Origin: Gavia stellata
Lineage: Eukaryota; Chordata; Aves; Gaviiformes; Gaviidae
DNA: 64,000 bases
Reading direction: 5' to 3'
Assembly (NCBI RefSeq): GCF_030936135.1
Contig: NC_082596.1
Span: forward strand, 100,649,383 to 100,713,382
This document shows, one piece after another, positions 1 through 10,341 of the stretch. Position 1 is the stretch's first letter. Each line of letters starts with the position of its first letter. The position numbers were made by a program, and so were the translations under genes. Under the pieces are notes generated by a model. That model did no database searches, was not told the origin of the DNA, and saw only the letters and a list, made by a program, of their open reading frames with translations.

Positions 1-868
1 AAAGAAAAAAACAAACCCAAAATTCTTGAATATTTCTGGAGACCTGCTCACTGAAACTTCAGGAGAGTTCAATATCCAAGCCTGAATTTTACTTACTTAA
101 AGATACAAATATTTCAAATATTGAAATTTTAGAACTGTAAAGCAGACAAATCTGTAAAAGAGAAAGTCTACCCAAAAGTGATGTCTAGAAGAAAGATAAG
201 CCAAATCCTCGGGGGGACGCGGAAGTCAAACTTACAAACCTCTCAGTAAGTACATATAAAAATAACCAAATAAGGTAGCATATTATTAAAATTAAGTAAA
301 ATCAAGCAGATGCGTAACTGACCTTTTAAGCAGCCTCTGTGCACATTAGTGGAGAAGTCTAGATACAGCCTGCCATTTTATATCCTCTAGAACAGGTCTC
401 GGTTCTGATTTATTTAGGACTCACACACACACACAACCATGTTAGCACAATCTAACAAGTCTTCTGAGCAACACAAAAGTCATATGCAAAAGCTTTCAGA
501 CCACAGAAAAGGCAAGATAATTCAACTACTTTCATGACTCTTTACCAGTCATGAAAGAGGGATTATTTAAGCCACTTTACTTTTTATCTGTGGAAGAAAA
601 GGAACGCGCATGATCCTCATTCCACAGCACCACAGATGTATGGTAACTTGTCACAGCTAAGCTTGCTTCCTCCGAGCTGACCTCATTTTGACTTGATTTT
701 TATTTCTCCTGTGCTGACTGAGGCTTTGAAAGCACAGCGAGACTTCCCACAGCCTCTTCTGCCACTGTTATAGAGCGAAAAAGGAAGAGAAGTAAATTAA
801 AGCCAGAATAATTGGATTTCTGAAAACCTGTCTAAATTCTGTCACTGGCTAATTTCTCTTCCATTCAG
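1..868. other. left-edge sequence, no gene seen
   Basis: AT-rich sequence without a supportable reading frame. A short (CA)n run lies at 420-436. Confidence 0.5.
420..436 (+). repeat. short (CA)n run
   Basis: CTCACACACACACACAAC, about seven CA units. Confidence 0.7.
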
Positions 869-905
869 GGCACTACAAGTGAGGTGGGACACCCTTACCC
901 ACCTG
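869..905 (+). pseudogene. collagen-like block with splice sites (candidate)
   Basis: 37 bp between a strong acceptor (TTTCTCTTCCATTCAG|) and donor (|GTAAGC). In frame it reads GTTSEVGHPYPPG: Gly at alternate triplet positions, with Ser and Tyr where Gly would be expected. The exon ends in phase 1, one base into a Gly codon. Taken alone it would be weak; it is listed because similar blocks recur on the same strand to 6090. Confidence 0.3.
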
Positions 906-1820
906 GTAAGCCAAGCCTCACAGAAATAAAAGGCCAAAAGGTAAAGCCCTGTTGTCAACATTCAACGATCAAGAAGAGTGACTTCAACCTACCCAAGAGT
1001 AAATTCAGTTTGTGGGGCTTAAGGTGAGACTGGAGATGACAGTCCAAAGGTGTGGCTAGTTATTTGGTCTTCAAGTACATCCTTGTAAAACATGGCCATA
1101 GGTGAGCTATGGCAGAGCTGCTCTGCATTTATGGTGCATGTGCGCAGGGTTGTGCATTCCCAACTGACGGAGGACGGGATTTTCAGGCGCATCCACACAA
1201 TGGCCAATTTTTGTTGGGACACTGGTGGTTCTTACTGCCAAGGCCTAGAAGAGTCCGAGGTGCTTTTGTATTTCCCCCAGATCCGATGCACCCAGTGGGG
1301 CACGGTTCATGTCCAGACTTCGGCACAGCATTTCTGTGGGGCAATAGAGCAGCTTTTGGGAAAAAAGGGTGCTTGGAGAACACTCCAGTATCCCCAACTG
1401 ACAACCAATGGATCAAGGCGGCAGCTGCGCTGCGCCCTGCCTGTAGGAAGGCTTACCCAAGCCCCAAGTCCTTAGATTAGCAGGGGAAGGGAGTTATACA
1501 GTCCTGACAGGGAATAAATCTTTCCATCCACGGATCTCAAACCTAATGCACCACAGGTAACGCTCACACACACCTGAGCTTAAAGACTCATATTTTCTAC
1601 ATCAGGGGAGAAAAAATAAAATGAACGAGGAAACCTCTCTTTATGGAGAGAATGTGCAAGGACATAGAGCTGGATTCCCTCTTCTAGAGGGTGATACCGT
1701 AGGAAAAGACGACGGGGATGTTGGATCAAAGGTAGAACCAACACTCTGAAGCTCAAGTTATTGGTAAATTCCGATTCTTGTAAAGCTTTTCTTTTACTAT
1801 TTGTGATTATTCTTTGACAG

Positions 1821-1853
1821 GGTGATGATGGGGACAGAGGACACAAAGGACAA
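1821..1853 (+). pseudogene. collagen-like Gly-X-Y block (candidate exon)
   Basis: After TTCTTTGACAG| the plus strand reads GDDGDRGHKGQ, four Gly-X-Y steps, then |GTACAG. The charged composition fits a collagen helix. Beyond the putative donor the periodicity is lost. Confidence 0.4.
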
Positions 1854-2056
1854 GTACAGAGAACAGGGGACAGAGAAGACTCCCAACTCCAGCCTGGGCT
1901 CACACTGCCCAAGTAGGTCAGACCTCCTTTCCGCACTCCTCCGCGGATGGCACAGCTACTTGGGGGGGTGCTCTCAAAATGCCTAAGACTCTGTGGTCTG
2001 GCTGCATGGGGAGTAGTGCTGAGATTGCCAAGTGAGTAGAGGAGGAGTTAGAGCAG

Positions 2057-2094
2057 GACAAAACGGGGCACCTACAGGATCTACAGCTGGAAAG
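2057..2094 (+). pseudogene. imperfect collagen-like block (candidate exon)
   Basis: Between GAGCAG| and AAG|GTGACC the plus strand reads (G)QNGAPTGSTAGK, using a Gly codon split after its first base as in the neighbouring blocks. Gly spacing is irregular, so this is the weakest of the set. Confidence 0.2.
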
Positions 2095-2748
2095 GTGACC
2101 AGCACATGCAGAGCACAGCGTTGGTTCGCTAAAAAGACAGCGAGTACTCACTGCAACGACAGTACCTCTGCACCATCACTCTACCCATCGCTATTTATTA
2201 TTTGCAGTCTTTGAAGGGAAAGTGATTAGTTGGGACACACCTCACCCACGCCTGGTTACCAAGAGTTAGCACAAACAAGAGGGGCAGCTGCTGGCCAGTT
2301 TTTGCCACTGGTTATTTGTCATTCCTTGCACTTGAGCAGCTGTGAGCAAGTACAAGGAAGCAATAGCCAGCTTCCCCTTCCTTCACACCACTATGACATT
2401 GATCTAACAAAAAGGCTTCCTTTACAGCCTTGCCCGAGTCGGATGTGATAGCACATGGCTTCAGTGACTGTTCTCCACGTACAGCGCGCCAAACTGAGCA
2501 ATACACAGACTAACCCATGAGCTATATATCACATTCAAACTGATCTATTAGGAACCCCTTTGGGGGACATTCAGCTAGAATCAACAACATTTTGGTCAAG
2601 TTTAAGCCTAGGTTTTCCTCCTAGGGTCCAGGTGTATGAACTTTGTCAGAGCGTGGTCAAAGCTTGGATAGCCAGGTACACAGCTGGTATGCAATACACA
2701 TGTGCCAGTGCCTGTCCCCCTACCAAAGTGACACTGACTAGTACCTGG

Positions 2749-2782
2749 GGCCTCCCAGGATGGCAGGGACACAGGGGAAAAG
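2749..2782 (+). pseudogene. collagen-like Gly-X-Y block (candidate exon)
   Basis: Plus strand reads GLPGWQGHRGK and then G|GTAAGA, a consensus donor splitting a Gly codon after its first base. Four Gly-X-Y steps are visible and the upstream limit is unclear. Confidence 0.35.
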
Positions 2783-3154
2783 GTAAGAGTTGTGCCAGCA
2801 TAATGCAGCTTAGACCAAAACACAGCCCTGGCTCTGGTGACAGCTCAGTCACAGGGACCAGAGCTCAACCCAGAACAGTGATAATCTGTGCTGACCCCCC
2901 ACAAAAATATAATGGCCTATTACAACATAACATATCACGTACTCTCACTTCTGTATCACACACAGCAGGTAAGTGTCCAGTTTACTCACATGGAACTGGA
3001 TATTGGATCCCTGACATGACTGGAGTTCACATGTACCACCTTGGAGACCCAGCAGTAAGAGGAGGTGGCAACCACTAGAGAAGAGTTTGCACCCCGTCTT
3101 CAAACATTCCCCGGCAGGGGCTTGCGATGGGTATAGCATGTGCCTTATTGAATG

Positions 3155-3215
3155 TGGAAGCTCTAACAGCCACTTGAAAGAAATGGAGGCTCTAAAGTTC
3201 CCAGGCTATTTATCA
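3155..3215 (-). repeat. second short copy of part of the R2-like segment
   Basis: About 60 bp around GAAATGGAGGCTCTAAAG resembles 4483-4545 (GAAATTGAGGCTCTAAGG) in the same orientation, with shared CCAGGCTAT and CAGCCACTTG/TAGCAACTG flanks. It may be part of a second truncated copy or a local duplication. Confidence 0.5.
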
Positions 3216-3574
3216 AACATACATAATTTATACGTGTTCCTTTTCCAGGTTAAGTAAAGGTGGCCCATCCACCTAAGTAAAGCTGGTGACTGCAGGAAAG
3301 ATGACACATCATGATACAGGGTCCCTTTTCATCCCTATATACTATCAGGCCTCTTCCACCCCTCTCCTTCACTCTGCATTGGGGCCCAACTCTCACCTTA
3401 GAAAGAGGGAGAAATAATTTTATTTACAGTCAATTAAGATTTTACAAAGGTACTTGCTTGACTTGCGTATATATGTATAATGTCCACAGATGTAAATAGA
3501 GCACAATTTGAAAGACAATGGGCAACCTTCTCTTGCTAGGAACTTCAGAGTCCTAATTCAGCTAGTAGTCCACA

Positions 3575-4616
3575 ATTGCCTTCATATCACTTCCCATGTG
3601 CACCTTCGGAGCAGGTATTTCCCATCCCAAGACTGGTTCCTCACTGCCCACAGCTTTTGAGATCATCATGACTGCTCTGGGGTCCCAAATAGATGGGATT
3701 TTCTCTTTACCACCACCTGCCACAAGCCATAGTTTTTCAGTCTTTCTCTATACCTTCTGGCCAGATGACCGACCTTATGGTGTCATCCAACAACTGAGCA
3801 ATTCAGCGCAGCCTGCACACTAGGAATCAGTCCAGAGAGTCTGGCAACACCCATCCCTCCATCCTGAGTGCTGGAATACAGGATGGAATCACAGGTATGT
3901 GCAGGTAGGCGTAACCAATCCTTCACAGCTATTGAATTGCCAAATCAAGAGTTTGTAGGTACGTGGCTTTCACATCAGCTTGGTCTGCTAATTAAATCAG
4001 TCATGGCATAGCATATCCCTTCAAGATGTTCACTTTCTGAAACATCTTCAACGGAGCCTGCCCAATTTGCTTTAACCATTCATTTAGTTTTCCTAGTAGT
4101 TCCGGCTTAGATATTCCAACCCATGGGTCTATACATAAGTATACCCAGGTATTTTTCAGAACTACCAGGATCAACCTATTGAGGGGTATGCCATTTATTG
4201 TCCATGCTGGACCGTCATTGATCATATAAAAGTCCTTTGTAGGCTGGATGTAAAAGTCACGGCACTTCGCCCCTTGTGTTTTGAGGCCTGTCAGATCACA
4301 AAAGACCTCTAAAACTTCAGTATTTTTCTGCATTCCGTCCCAGGATTCACTTAATAGAACCAAGTCACGTGCAAAGGCCAAGGTTATTACATTTTTTCAA
4401 ACAGTGGTACAATCCACACCCTTCTTCCTCCAACTTGCACTGCAGAGGGTCCACAGATAAGTTGCATAAAATTGGAGACATTGGACCAGAAGGTCTAATA
4501 GCAACTGAAAGAAATTGAGGCTCTAAGGTTGCCAGGCTATAGATAAGTGCATTCCCCCTACTCCTTCCACCCCCTCCCCCAGTTATTTGCCAGAAAACCA
4601 AACAAGGCCACATCAA
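3575..4616 (-). mobile_element. decayed R2-like non-LTR retrotransposon fragment
   Basis: Two overlapping minus-strand frames (4616-4365 and 4381-4001) plus stop-broken continuation to about 3575 encode a degraded reverse transcriptase of R2 type. The order of motifs is right: PMSPILCNLSVDPLQCKLEE (with the GD before it lost), FARDLVLLSESWDGM, DPWVGISKPELLGKLNEWL, then AVKDWLRLPAHTCDS and STQDGGMGVARLSGLIPS. The active-site FADD is FARD here, so catalysis is lost, and there are frameshifts and stops. R2 normally sits in 28S rRNA genes; no rDNA flank is present. A different R2-clade or related LINE cannot be excluded. Confidence 0.72.
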
Positions 4617-5021
4617 TTACAACTATTTTGAATCTTGTGCTAAATTCCATGAACAGTGTTACAAATGGAAAAAAAAAAAAGCTAGAGATGTTTAAAAATT
4701 TCCCTGATATTTCCTAAATGCAAATGTTTACAGCAACATTTTAAAGTTGAACTAAATTTAATCATAAAGTTTTAAAAGTAAAACCATATGAAAGTTGGAT
4801 TATGTTTTTAAACTCCTTAGCTCAGCCAAGAAACCAAGCACTATCCCAGTTCTATCCTTGGTTGCTTGCGGGGAAAACAACCCCAAAAAACAGCTTTCCA
4901 GCACTTTGTTCTTTGGTTTTTTTCCTCCTATGGAAACAAATATGTTACTCTTGGCCTAATTTAAGAAAAGGTTTTTTTAGAAGCCTGCAACATTCTAAAA
5001 AGGGAAAAACCTTGTCTGCCT

Positions 5022-5094
5022 GGACTTAATGGTGAGCCTGGCCCCAGAGGACCTAGGGGATTTCCCGGAGTGAAGGGAGCAGCTGGAAAACCAG
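5022..5094 (+). pseudogene. collagen triple-helix exon or relic
   Basis: Eight perfect Gly-X-Y triplets: GLNGEPGPRGPRGFPGVKG, then AAGKP and one base of the next Gly codon, followed by |GTAGCA. Pro and Lys/Arg content is typical of collagen and a chance origin is very unlikely. Upstream, in frame, the sequence reads REKPCLP from an acceptor-like TTTTTTTAG| at 4979. A Gly codon split G|GN is usual for network and non-fibrillar collagens. The gene identity is not recognised. It could be a decayed exon or a live exon of a gene extending outside the window. Confidence 0.6.
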
Positions 5095-5968
5095 GTAGCA
5101 ACCCAAAAGCCCCTAGGGTCAGTTCACAAAGCAGAGCTGCACAGTGGCCAGACATGCTTCTCCTCTTGTTTTGTGTCCTGCAGGAGGCAAAGGCCATAAA
5201 TGGTAGAAGAGCAATTTGGGCAGAGGTCTCCCAGCTTAGATGGATGCCAAGGTCTCGGAGGTAACGTACATGTTGAATGACAGCCACCTCCTATTGAATA
5301 GTTTTATCCTCTAGTTACCATTGATTCAGCCGTTAAACTCAACTTCATAGGAGCAGGAACGCTTTTTATACAGTAAAGGGTTTACTTGCAGTCAAATACT
5401 CAGCAGCAGCTCCTATATATTTACTCTTTTAGCTGTGTTGGAATCACAGTACTCATTCGACCTCTGCAAGAAACTCCGTCCAACAGTTGCCACCGCGTAG
5501 GCAGATAACAGAATGTGTCTTTAGGTCCTCGGTGAGAGAAATGGCATGAGTGTGTCTGTGGGCATGTTGCAGGAAAGGGAAAGAAAACCGCTTTGTCTCC
5601 CAGCAGTTACCCTTTTCAGTGCTGGGTAACTCAGCCACCTTCATTTAAGTATTTGCCAGATACTGAGTAAGCCATGAGGACCCCCTAGTCCATTTGCATG
5701 AGGAGGGTGCAGCGTTTAAAAGAAGGCATGTCCCTCCCCGGTGCTTTGCTGCTCAGTTCCCATTAACCTCCTAATCCTCACCGTTTGCTCATGATGCTGA
5801 TTTTCTCTAAAGCACACGCTGGATTCAGATCCTCCTCAAATTTTACACTAGTATATTTTTACCACTTCTCATAGAGTCACTCCTGCTCAGAGCAGATGAC
5901 TGTGGTGGATGGTGAAGAGTCACTCTTTCAGCCTATTTCCTTTATATAGCCTCATTTTCCCTTTTCAG

Positions 5969-6098
5969 GGTCTCCTGGATACCCTGTGGCTGCCTGAGAT
6001 AGGCAGCCAGGCAAAACACACCCCCCCCAGACATCCAACACTCCCTGGTTCACGAGGTGCACCTGGACTACGTGAAGTGGAGGACTGCATTACTTAAG
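5969..6098 (+). pseudogene. degenerate collagen-like exon (candidate)
   Basis: After CATTTTCCCTTTTCAG| the sequence GGTCTCCTGGATACCCTG would complete a Gly codon from the 5094 exon and read GSPGYP, then lose register with a stop. About 70 bp on, another frame reads PGSRGAPGLREVE. The split phase fits the exon at 5022-5094, but the stop and frame change suggest decay. Confidence 0.35.
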
Positions 6099-6099
6099 T

Positions 6100-9000
6100 T
6101 CCCAGCCTGCCAACAGAACAGGAACCTACAGAGGGATCAGCAACTTAAAGATGTGATGTATTAACAGATCGATGCTCAGCTCTCCTGATGGAGCGTCCCA
6201 CTGGATTAACTCTACGATAAAATATTTTGCTAATAAGCTATTAAAGAGTGCAAATTGGCTCTGAGAGATAATGAACGGAGCCCTAAATATTGCTTTTTCT
6301 TTATTGTATGATGCAGTTATATACGTACCGACTGTGCATTTGATGTAACTGCGAGGACAAAAAGTAAAGTTAACCTCAAATCCCAGGTGCATAATCATTA
6401 AACACTAAGCTAGCAAACACAGGGCAGAAAGAAGCAGAGAGCCTACACACAGCCTGCCTCGAGGGGACTAGGAATTGGTCGCAAGTTGTTTGGACACATA
6501 AAAAAAGTATTTTCAAGTATAGCATTATTTTGAGAGAGTTCCACATGACAAGTAAATTCAGCTCATCTCAGAACAGCCTATGATCACAGGAACTTCAGTA
6601 AAGTAAATGACTCTTCCAGATTGCTATTATACAAGAGTATAGAAATTGGAACAAATCCTAAAAAGAACCAAAAAAACAACCAAAACCCACCTTCTGCATA
6701 AATACTTATAATTTAATAATAATTCAGACAATTTTACACTGTCACATTATTGTTATTTTGTAAATGTCCCCACCCCTCTTCCATATTCAGAAGGCTAGAC
6801 TATTAATTAACCATGGCTTGTGCACATTTCCAAATAGCATAAAACAGACAAAACTCTGGCTTGAGCACTGCTGCATCATGCAAACTGTATGGTGCCTTAA
6901 CATACTTTGGGTCCTAAGGAGCAGTCATTTCCCAGCTTCAAGCCAAAGGACAGCAAATTCACATCAAGACCATTAACTCAGTCAATAAAACTCTCAGAAA
7001 TAAACGCCAATCCTGTTAGACCCCAGTTCTCTAGGGAGTTAACCCTGCTAATGACTGAACCCTCCCCAGCCATAGCAGCCGAGGCAGCACACTGGGCACC
7101 CAGTTGCCATTGAACAGGGTGAGCATCACCTGCCCCAAGGCACAGGGAGGAAGCAGGAGATGGCAAATTCGGAGGATTGACTGCTGATGGGTACACCCAG
7201 CCCAGCACTCCTCCTGCATGGGGAAGTGCTCACAGCCACAGGCTGGATCAACAAGTTTATTCTGTTTTTTCAACACGAAGGAATTACTGCTTCAGCAACA
7301 GAGATCACCTAAAGTTGCCAGTCTTTCTTTTAAATGAACAAGGTTCATTTCACCTTTGGTGCAAAAGAGCTACAGAGCCCATGAACATCCTGCCCCAAAT
7401 CCACAGCAGCAGCCCCACACTCCTCTCTGCACCCCACCACATCACACCATAACAAACCACAGCCTGCCTGCTCTCCAAACCCCAGGCACGGCTCTCCTAG
7501 CTCACAAACCCCAGGCACTGCTGCAAAACCTCTCTCCTCGGCTCCACAACACCCTGTCCCTCTGCTCACACTCACCTGCCATGTCTCTCTGCTGGCTGAC
7601 CTCCACGCAGCAACTGCCAAACTTCAGCTCTGGAGGTTTTTCTTTAAGCTCCTTCCTCAGCACCCTTTTACGGCGGGGGAAAACTCTTCCCTTATCTCTT
7701 TAGCACCCCGCGTTATCAGTATCCTGCCCCACCTGCTGCCTACTCTGGCTCAGGTGCTACTCAGGCCCGGGGCACCTGGGTCTCCTGCACCAAACACCTC
7801 TGGCCGTGTAAGGCCACAGACGAGTAACGCCGTACTAGCATCTGCTGCTGGAGGGTATGCAAGGAGAAAGCAGTGTTGTCATCATTTATGGGAGATGGCC
7901 TTATATTTAGGCCACCACAATAGGACAGAAGGTCGATCCAGCAGTAAAAGAGGTAATATGTAAAGATGGAGCTTTAAACAACCTACCAGAGATGCCAGGA
8001 ATGTTTTGTGCAAAACATAAGCCCAGTTCTGGGGTGATTCTGCCATGAAGAGTGCACAGGATTCCCCAGGCCATGCAAACTGCAGGGGTGCATGCACCCA
8101 GTAGCACACTCTCCTTTGGTAATGACCAATTTGACTTTTACTGTAGAGCCCATGAACCTCCTAGCCAGTTAAAACTTCAGGAACAGCTTGGGATTAAATA
8201 AAGCAGTGGTTTTTCCACAGGGCTGTTTCCCCTTAGCAGTCAGAAAGCCATTCAGACACTGGATCTTCCTCTACAGCACAGTTAATGAACTTCAGCTGTA
8301 GAGAGAAACCTCCGAAGCTGTGGAGTTTCCTAGGAGGTGGGATGCACTTTCTCACCTACTTTTTATAGAGGTCTCTACCACTGACTTGTACCAGCCCATT
8401 TAATTTCTTAGTCCAGTAACTGAGGACACTTTATATGTGGTGGAGATTTTATACACAGCTCTCACCTTCAGGAAACACTGGAAATGCATTTCAGGCTAGG
8501 AGGTACACTTTAGCCAGAGACAGCAGTTATCAAAACTCATGCTATTCCTTACTGCAGAAAAGGAACATGCTACAAAAATTAGGCATCATTAACAGCAATT
8601 AGCATTTGTGCCTATCAGCTGCTTCTTTCTACCTGTAGCAACTGCTAAAATTCATAGGCAGGTGGAGTTCTTCTTACATGGTACATGGCTAAAAGCAGGT
8701 ATGTGCTTCAGGCAACACTTTCAACTACTTACAGGAAGAATTTATTTCAGGTACTGGTAAATTATACTAATAGTTTTGTCATTAAAGTTCTGTATTAGCA
8801 GTTGTCTAAAACCATACTAAATTCTTCTAAGTGATTACCTGGCTAAGGACATAAAGCCTACCCACAGATATCTGCACTGTGTGGCGAATGGGAGAGGACA
8901 GGGCAGTCCCAATGTATACAAATCATTTTCTGCTCTGGCTGAAGACCATTCATGGCAGCTGAAGTGGTTTCAAACCACATTGTGTCTGCTAATCTTGTGG

Positions 9001-9644
9001 TCTCTTAATCCTGCTCTGGTTTCTCTGCTCAAGAGCTTTCTCAGCTCAGATAAAAGGAGTGACCAGGCTGCCAACAGCCTATGTAGAACTGACAACAGCA
9101 AGTCATCGTGCAAACACTGATATACTCCTGCTATTTTCTCAACCTAGGTTTCCAGAAGCCAGCAGAAGAGGTGGGAGGACATTACAGGAGGCGATTGTTC
9201 AGGTTTTGAAAGATCCTCCTGTGCCACCATACCGCTTGGCTAAGCCCCATTGCTGTATCTTCGTCCTGCTTGTTGTCCAGCTACATGGATGTGTAAGGGA
9301 GAATCTGACTCAGTTCCTGGCAGCTGTAGAGACAATGGGCTGGATCATGAGCAGAACAAATATGCCTCTGGTCATCATTAAGTCTATAACCAACTGCAGA
9401 AACAGGCTTTCTGCTCCTACGGGCATAGTTTCCATTATTGGTGCTATCTTCATTTTCCTACTGAAAATGCAGAATCAGAAGTCTACATTCATAAAAATGA
9501 TGGATCAGCATTATGAAAAATAATGTGCCTGTACACTATTTTTATGACAAAGCTAGTATTTGCTACTTTTTTAAATGGTTCTTTCTCTAATCTGTACCTC
9601 CAAGAATGTTCATAGCTAAATTTAATAAGCACACAACAAATACT
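6100..9644. other. intergenic stretch downstream of DSP
   Basis: No gene recognised. A short plus-strand block at 7765-7807 reads GAPGSPAPNTSGR before a GTAAGG and may be another collagen-like relic. A 154-codon plus-strand frame at 9059-9523 has no recognised domain and is probably chance. No transposon was recognised. Confidence 0.5.
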
Positions 9645-10341
9645 TTAAAACTTCAAAAGTTTATTGCCCAGAATAGCTCACTTGGTGCAGTTAGAGGGTT
9701 TTTTTCGTTACATGGAAATCAAGCAGAACAGTAGAAAATATATATGGGTAACAGTAAAACAAAAGCCCAGCCTAATAATAGCCCTTTATATCCACCAAGT
9801 TATACTTAAGAAAATGGCTAGTCAAACAGAGAAGTGGAGCATCTGGAAGACAGAGCTTTTCATGTTATCGTAGAGATTCTAAACCAATATTGAAGGCGTT
9901 TTCTGTCCATATTGTTAATATTTTTTTCTTCATAATAGCAAGTTGAAAAAGATCTATGTGGAAAAAAATTAACTACTGCAAGACTTTCAAACCTCAGTTA
10001 TCAGCTTATGGGCTGACAGTTACAGGTAACAGGAGAAGGCACATGACAGAGTATTTAAAATATACAGAGACCAATTAAAATCCAAACACTAAAAGGAAAT
10101 GGGAACCGAAACTCAAAATTCACAAATATGACTTTTTGCATCCCCTAATCTATATTCCATAAATTTGCATTCAAGCATTTTACAGCTTTTTCAGAAGAGA
10201 AGTTGAATACATTGAGAAAAGACTTAAGGGTTTTGCTTTGGGTTGCTTTGTTGTTGTTTTGGGTTTTTGTGTTTTTTTAGGAAAGGGGATCTAGAATAAT
10301 CTAAACAATATTTAAATGCAGACACATTCCCTCACTTGTTA
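9645..10341 (-). other. DSP: DSP 3' untranslated region
   Basis: About 700 bp between the stop codon and the predicted cleavage site. It is AT-rich, with an A/C-rich stretch on the coding strand opposite the plus-strand GTTGTTGTTTTGGGTTTTT run near 10243-10280. The end is set by the poly(A) signal at 9665-9660 and the GT-rich element just beyond it; no nearer canonical AATAAA was seen. Confidence 0.65.
9660..9665 (-). terminator. DSP: DSP poly(A) signal AATAAA
   Basis: AATAAA on the minus strand followed about 25-40 nt later by a GT-rich element (TTTGTTGTGTGC). Cleavage is expected near 9640-9648. A second weaker ATTAAA lies at 9625-9620. Confidence 0.6.

Noticed and set aside
1092..1480. 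Two overlapping plus-strand frames of 123-127 codons
   Set aside because: Both frames and the opposite strand are open across the same GC-richer stretch; no domain and no Gly-X-Y pattern.
7345..7703. Overlapping frames with repeated CAAACCCCAGGCAC
   Set aside because: A short local duplication in C-rich DNA; no coding signature on either strand.
9059..9523. 154-codon plus-strand frame near the DSP 3' end
   Set aside because: I looked for a von Willebrand A or Kunitz domain, which a collagen C-terminus might carry, and saw neither. Treated as chance.
1..9644. SNRNP48, the gene expected downstream of DSP in many vertebrates
   Set aside because: No exon resembling it was found, so if present it lies beyond the left edge.
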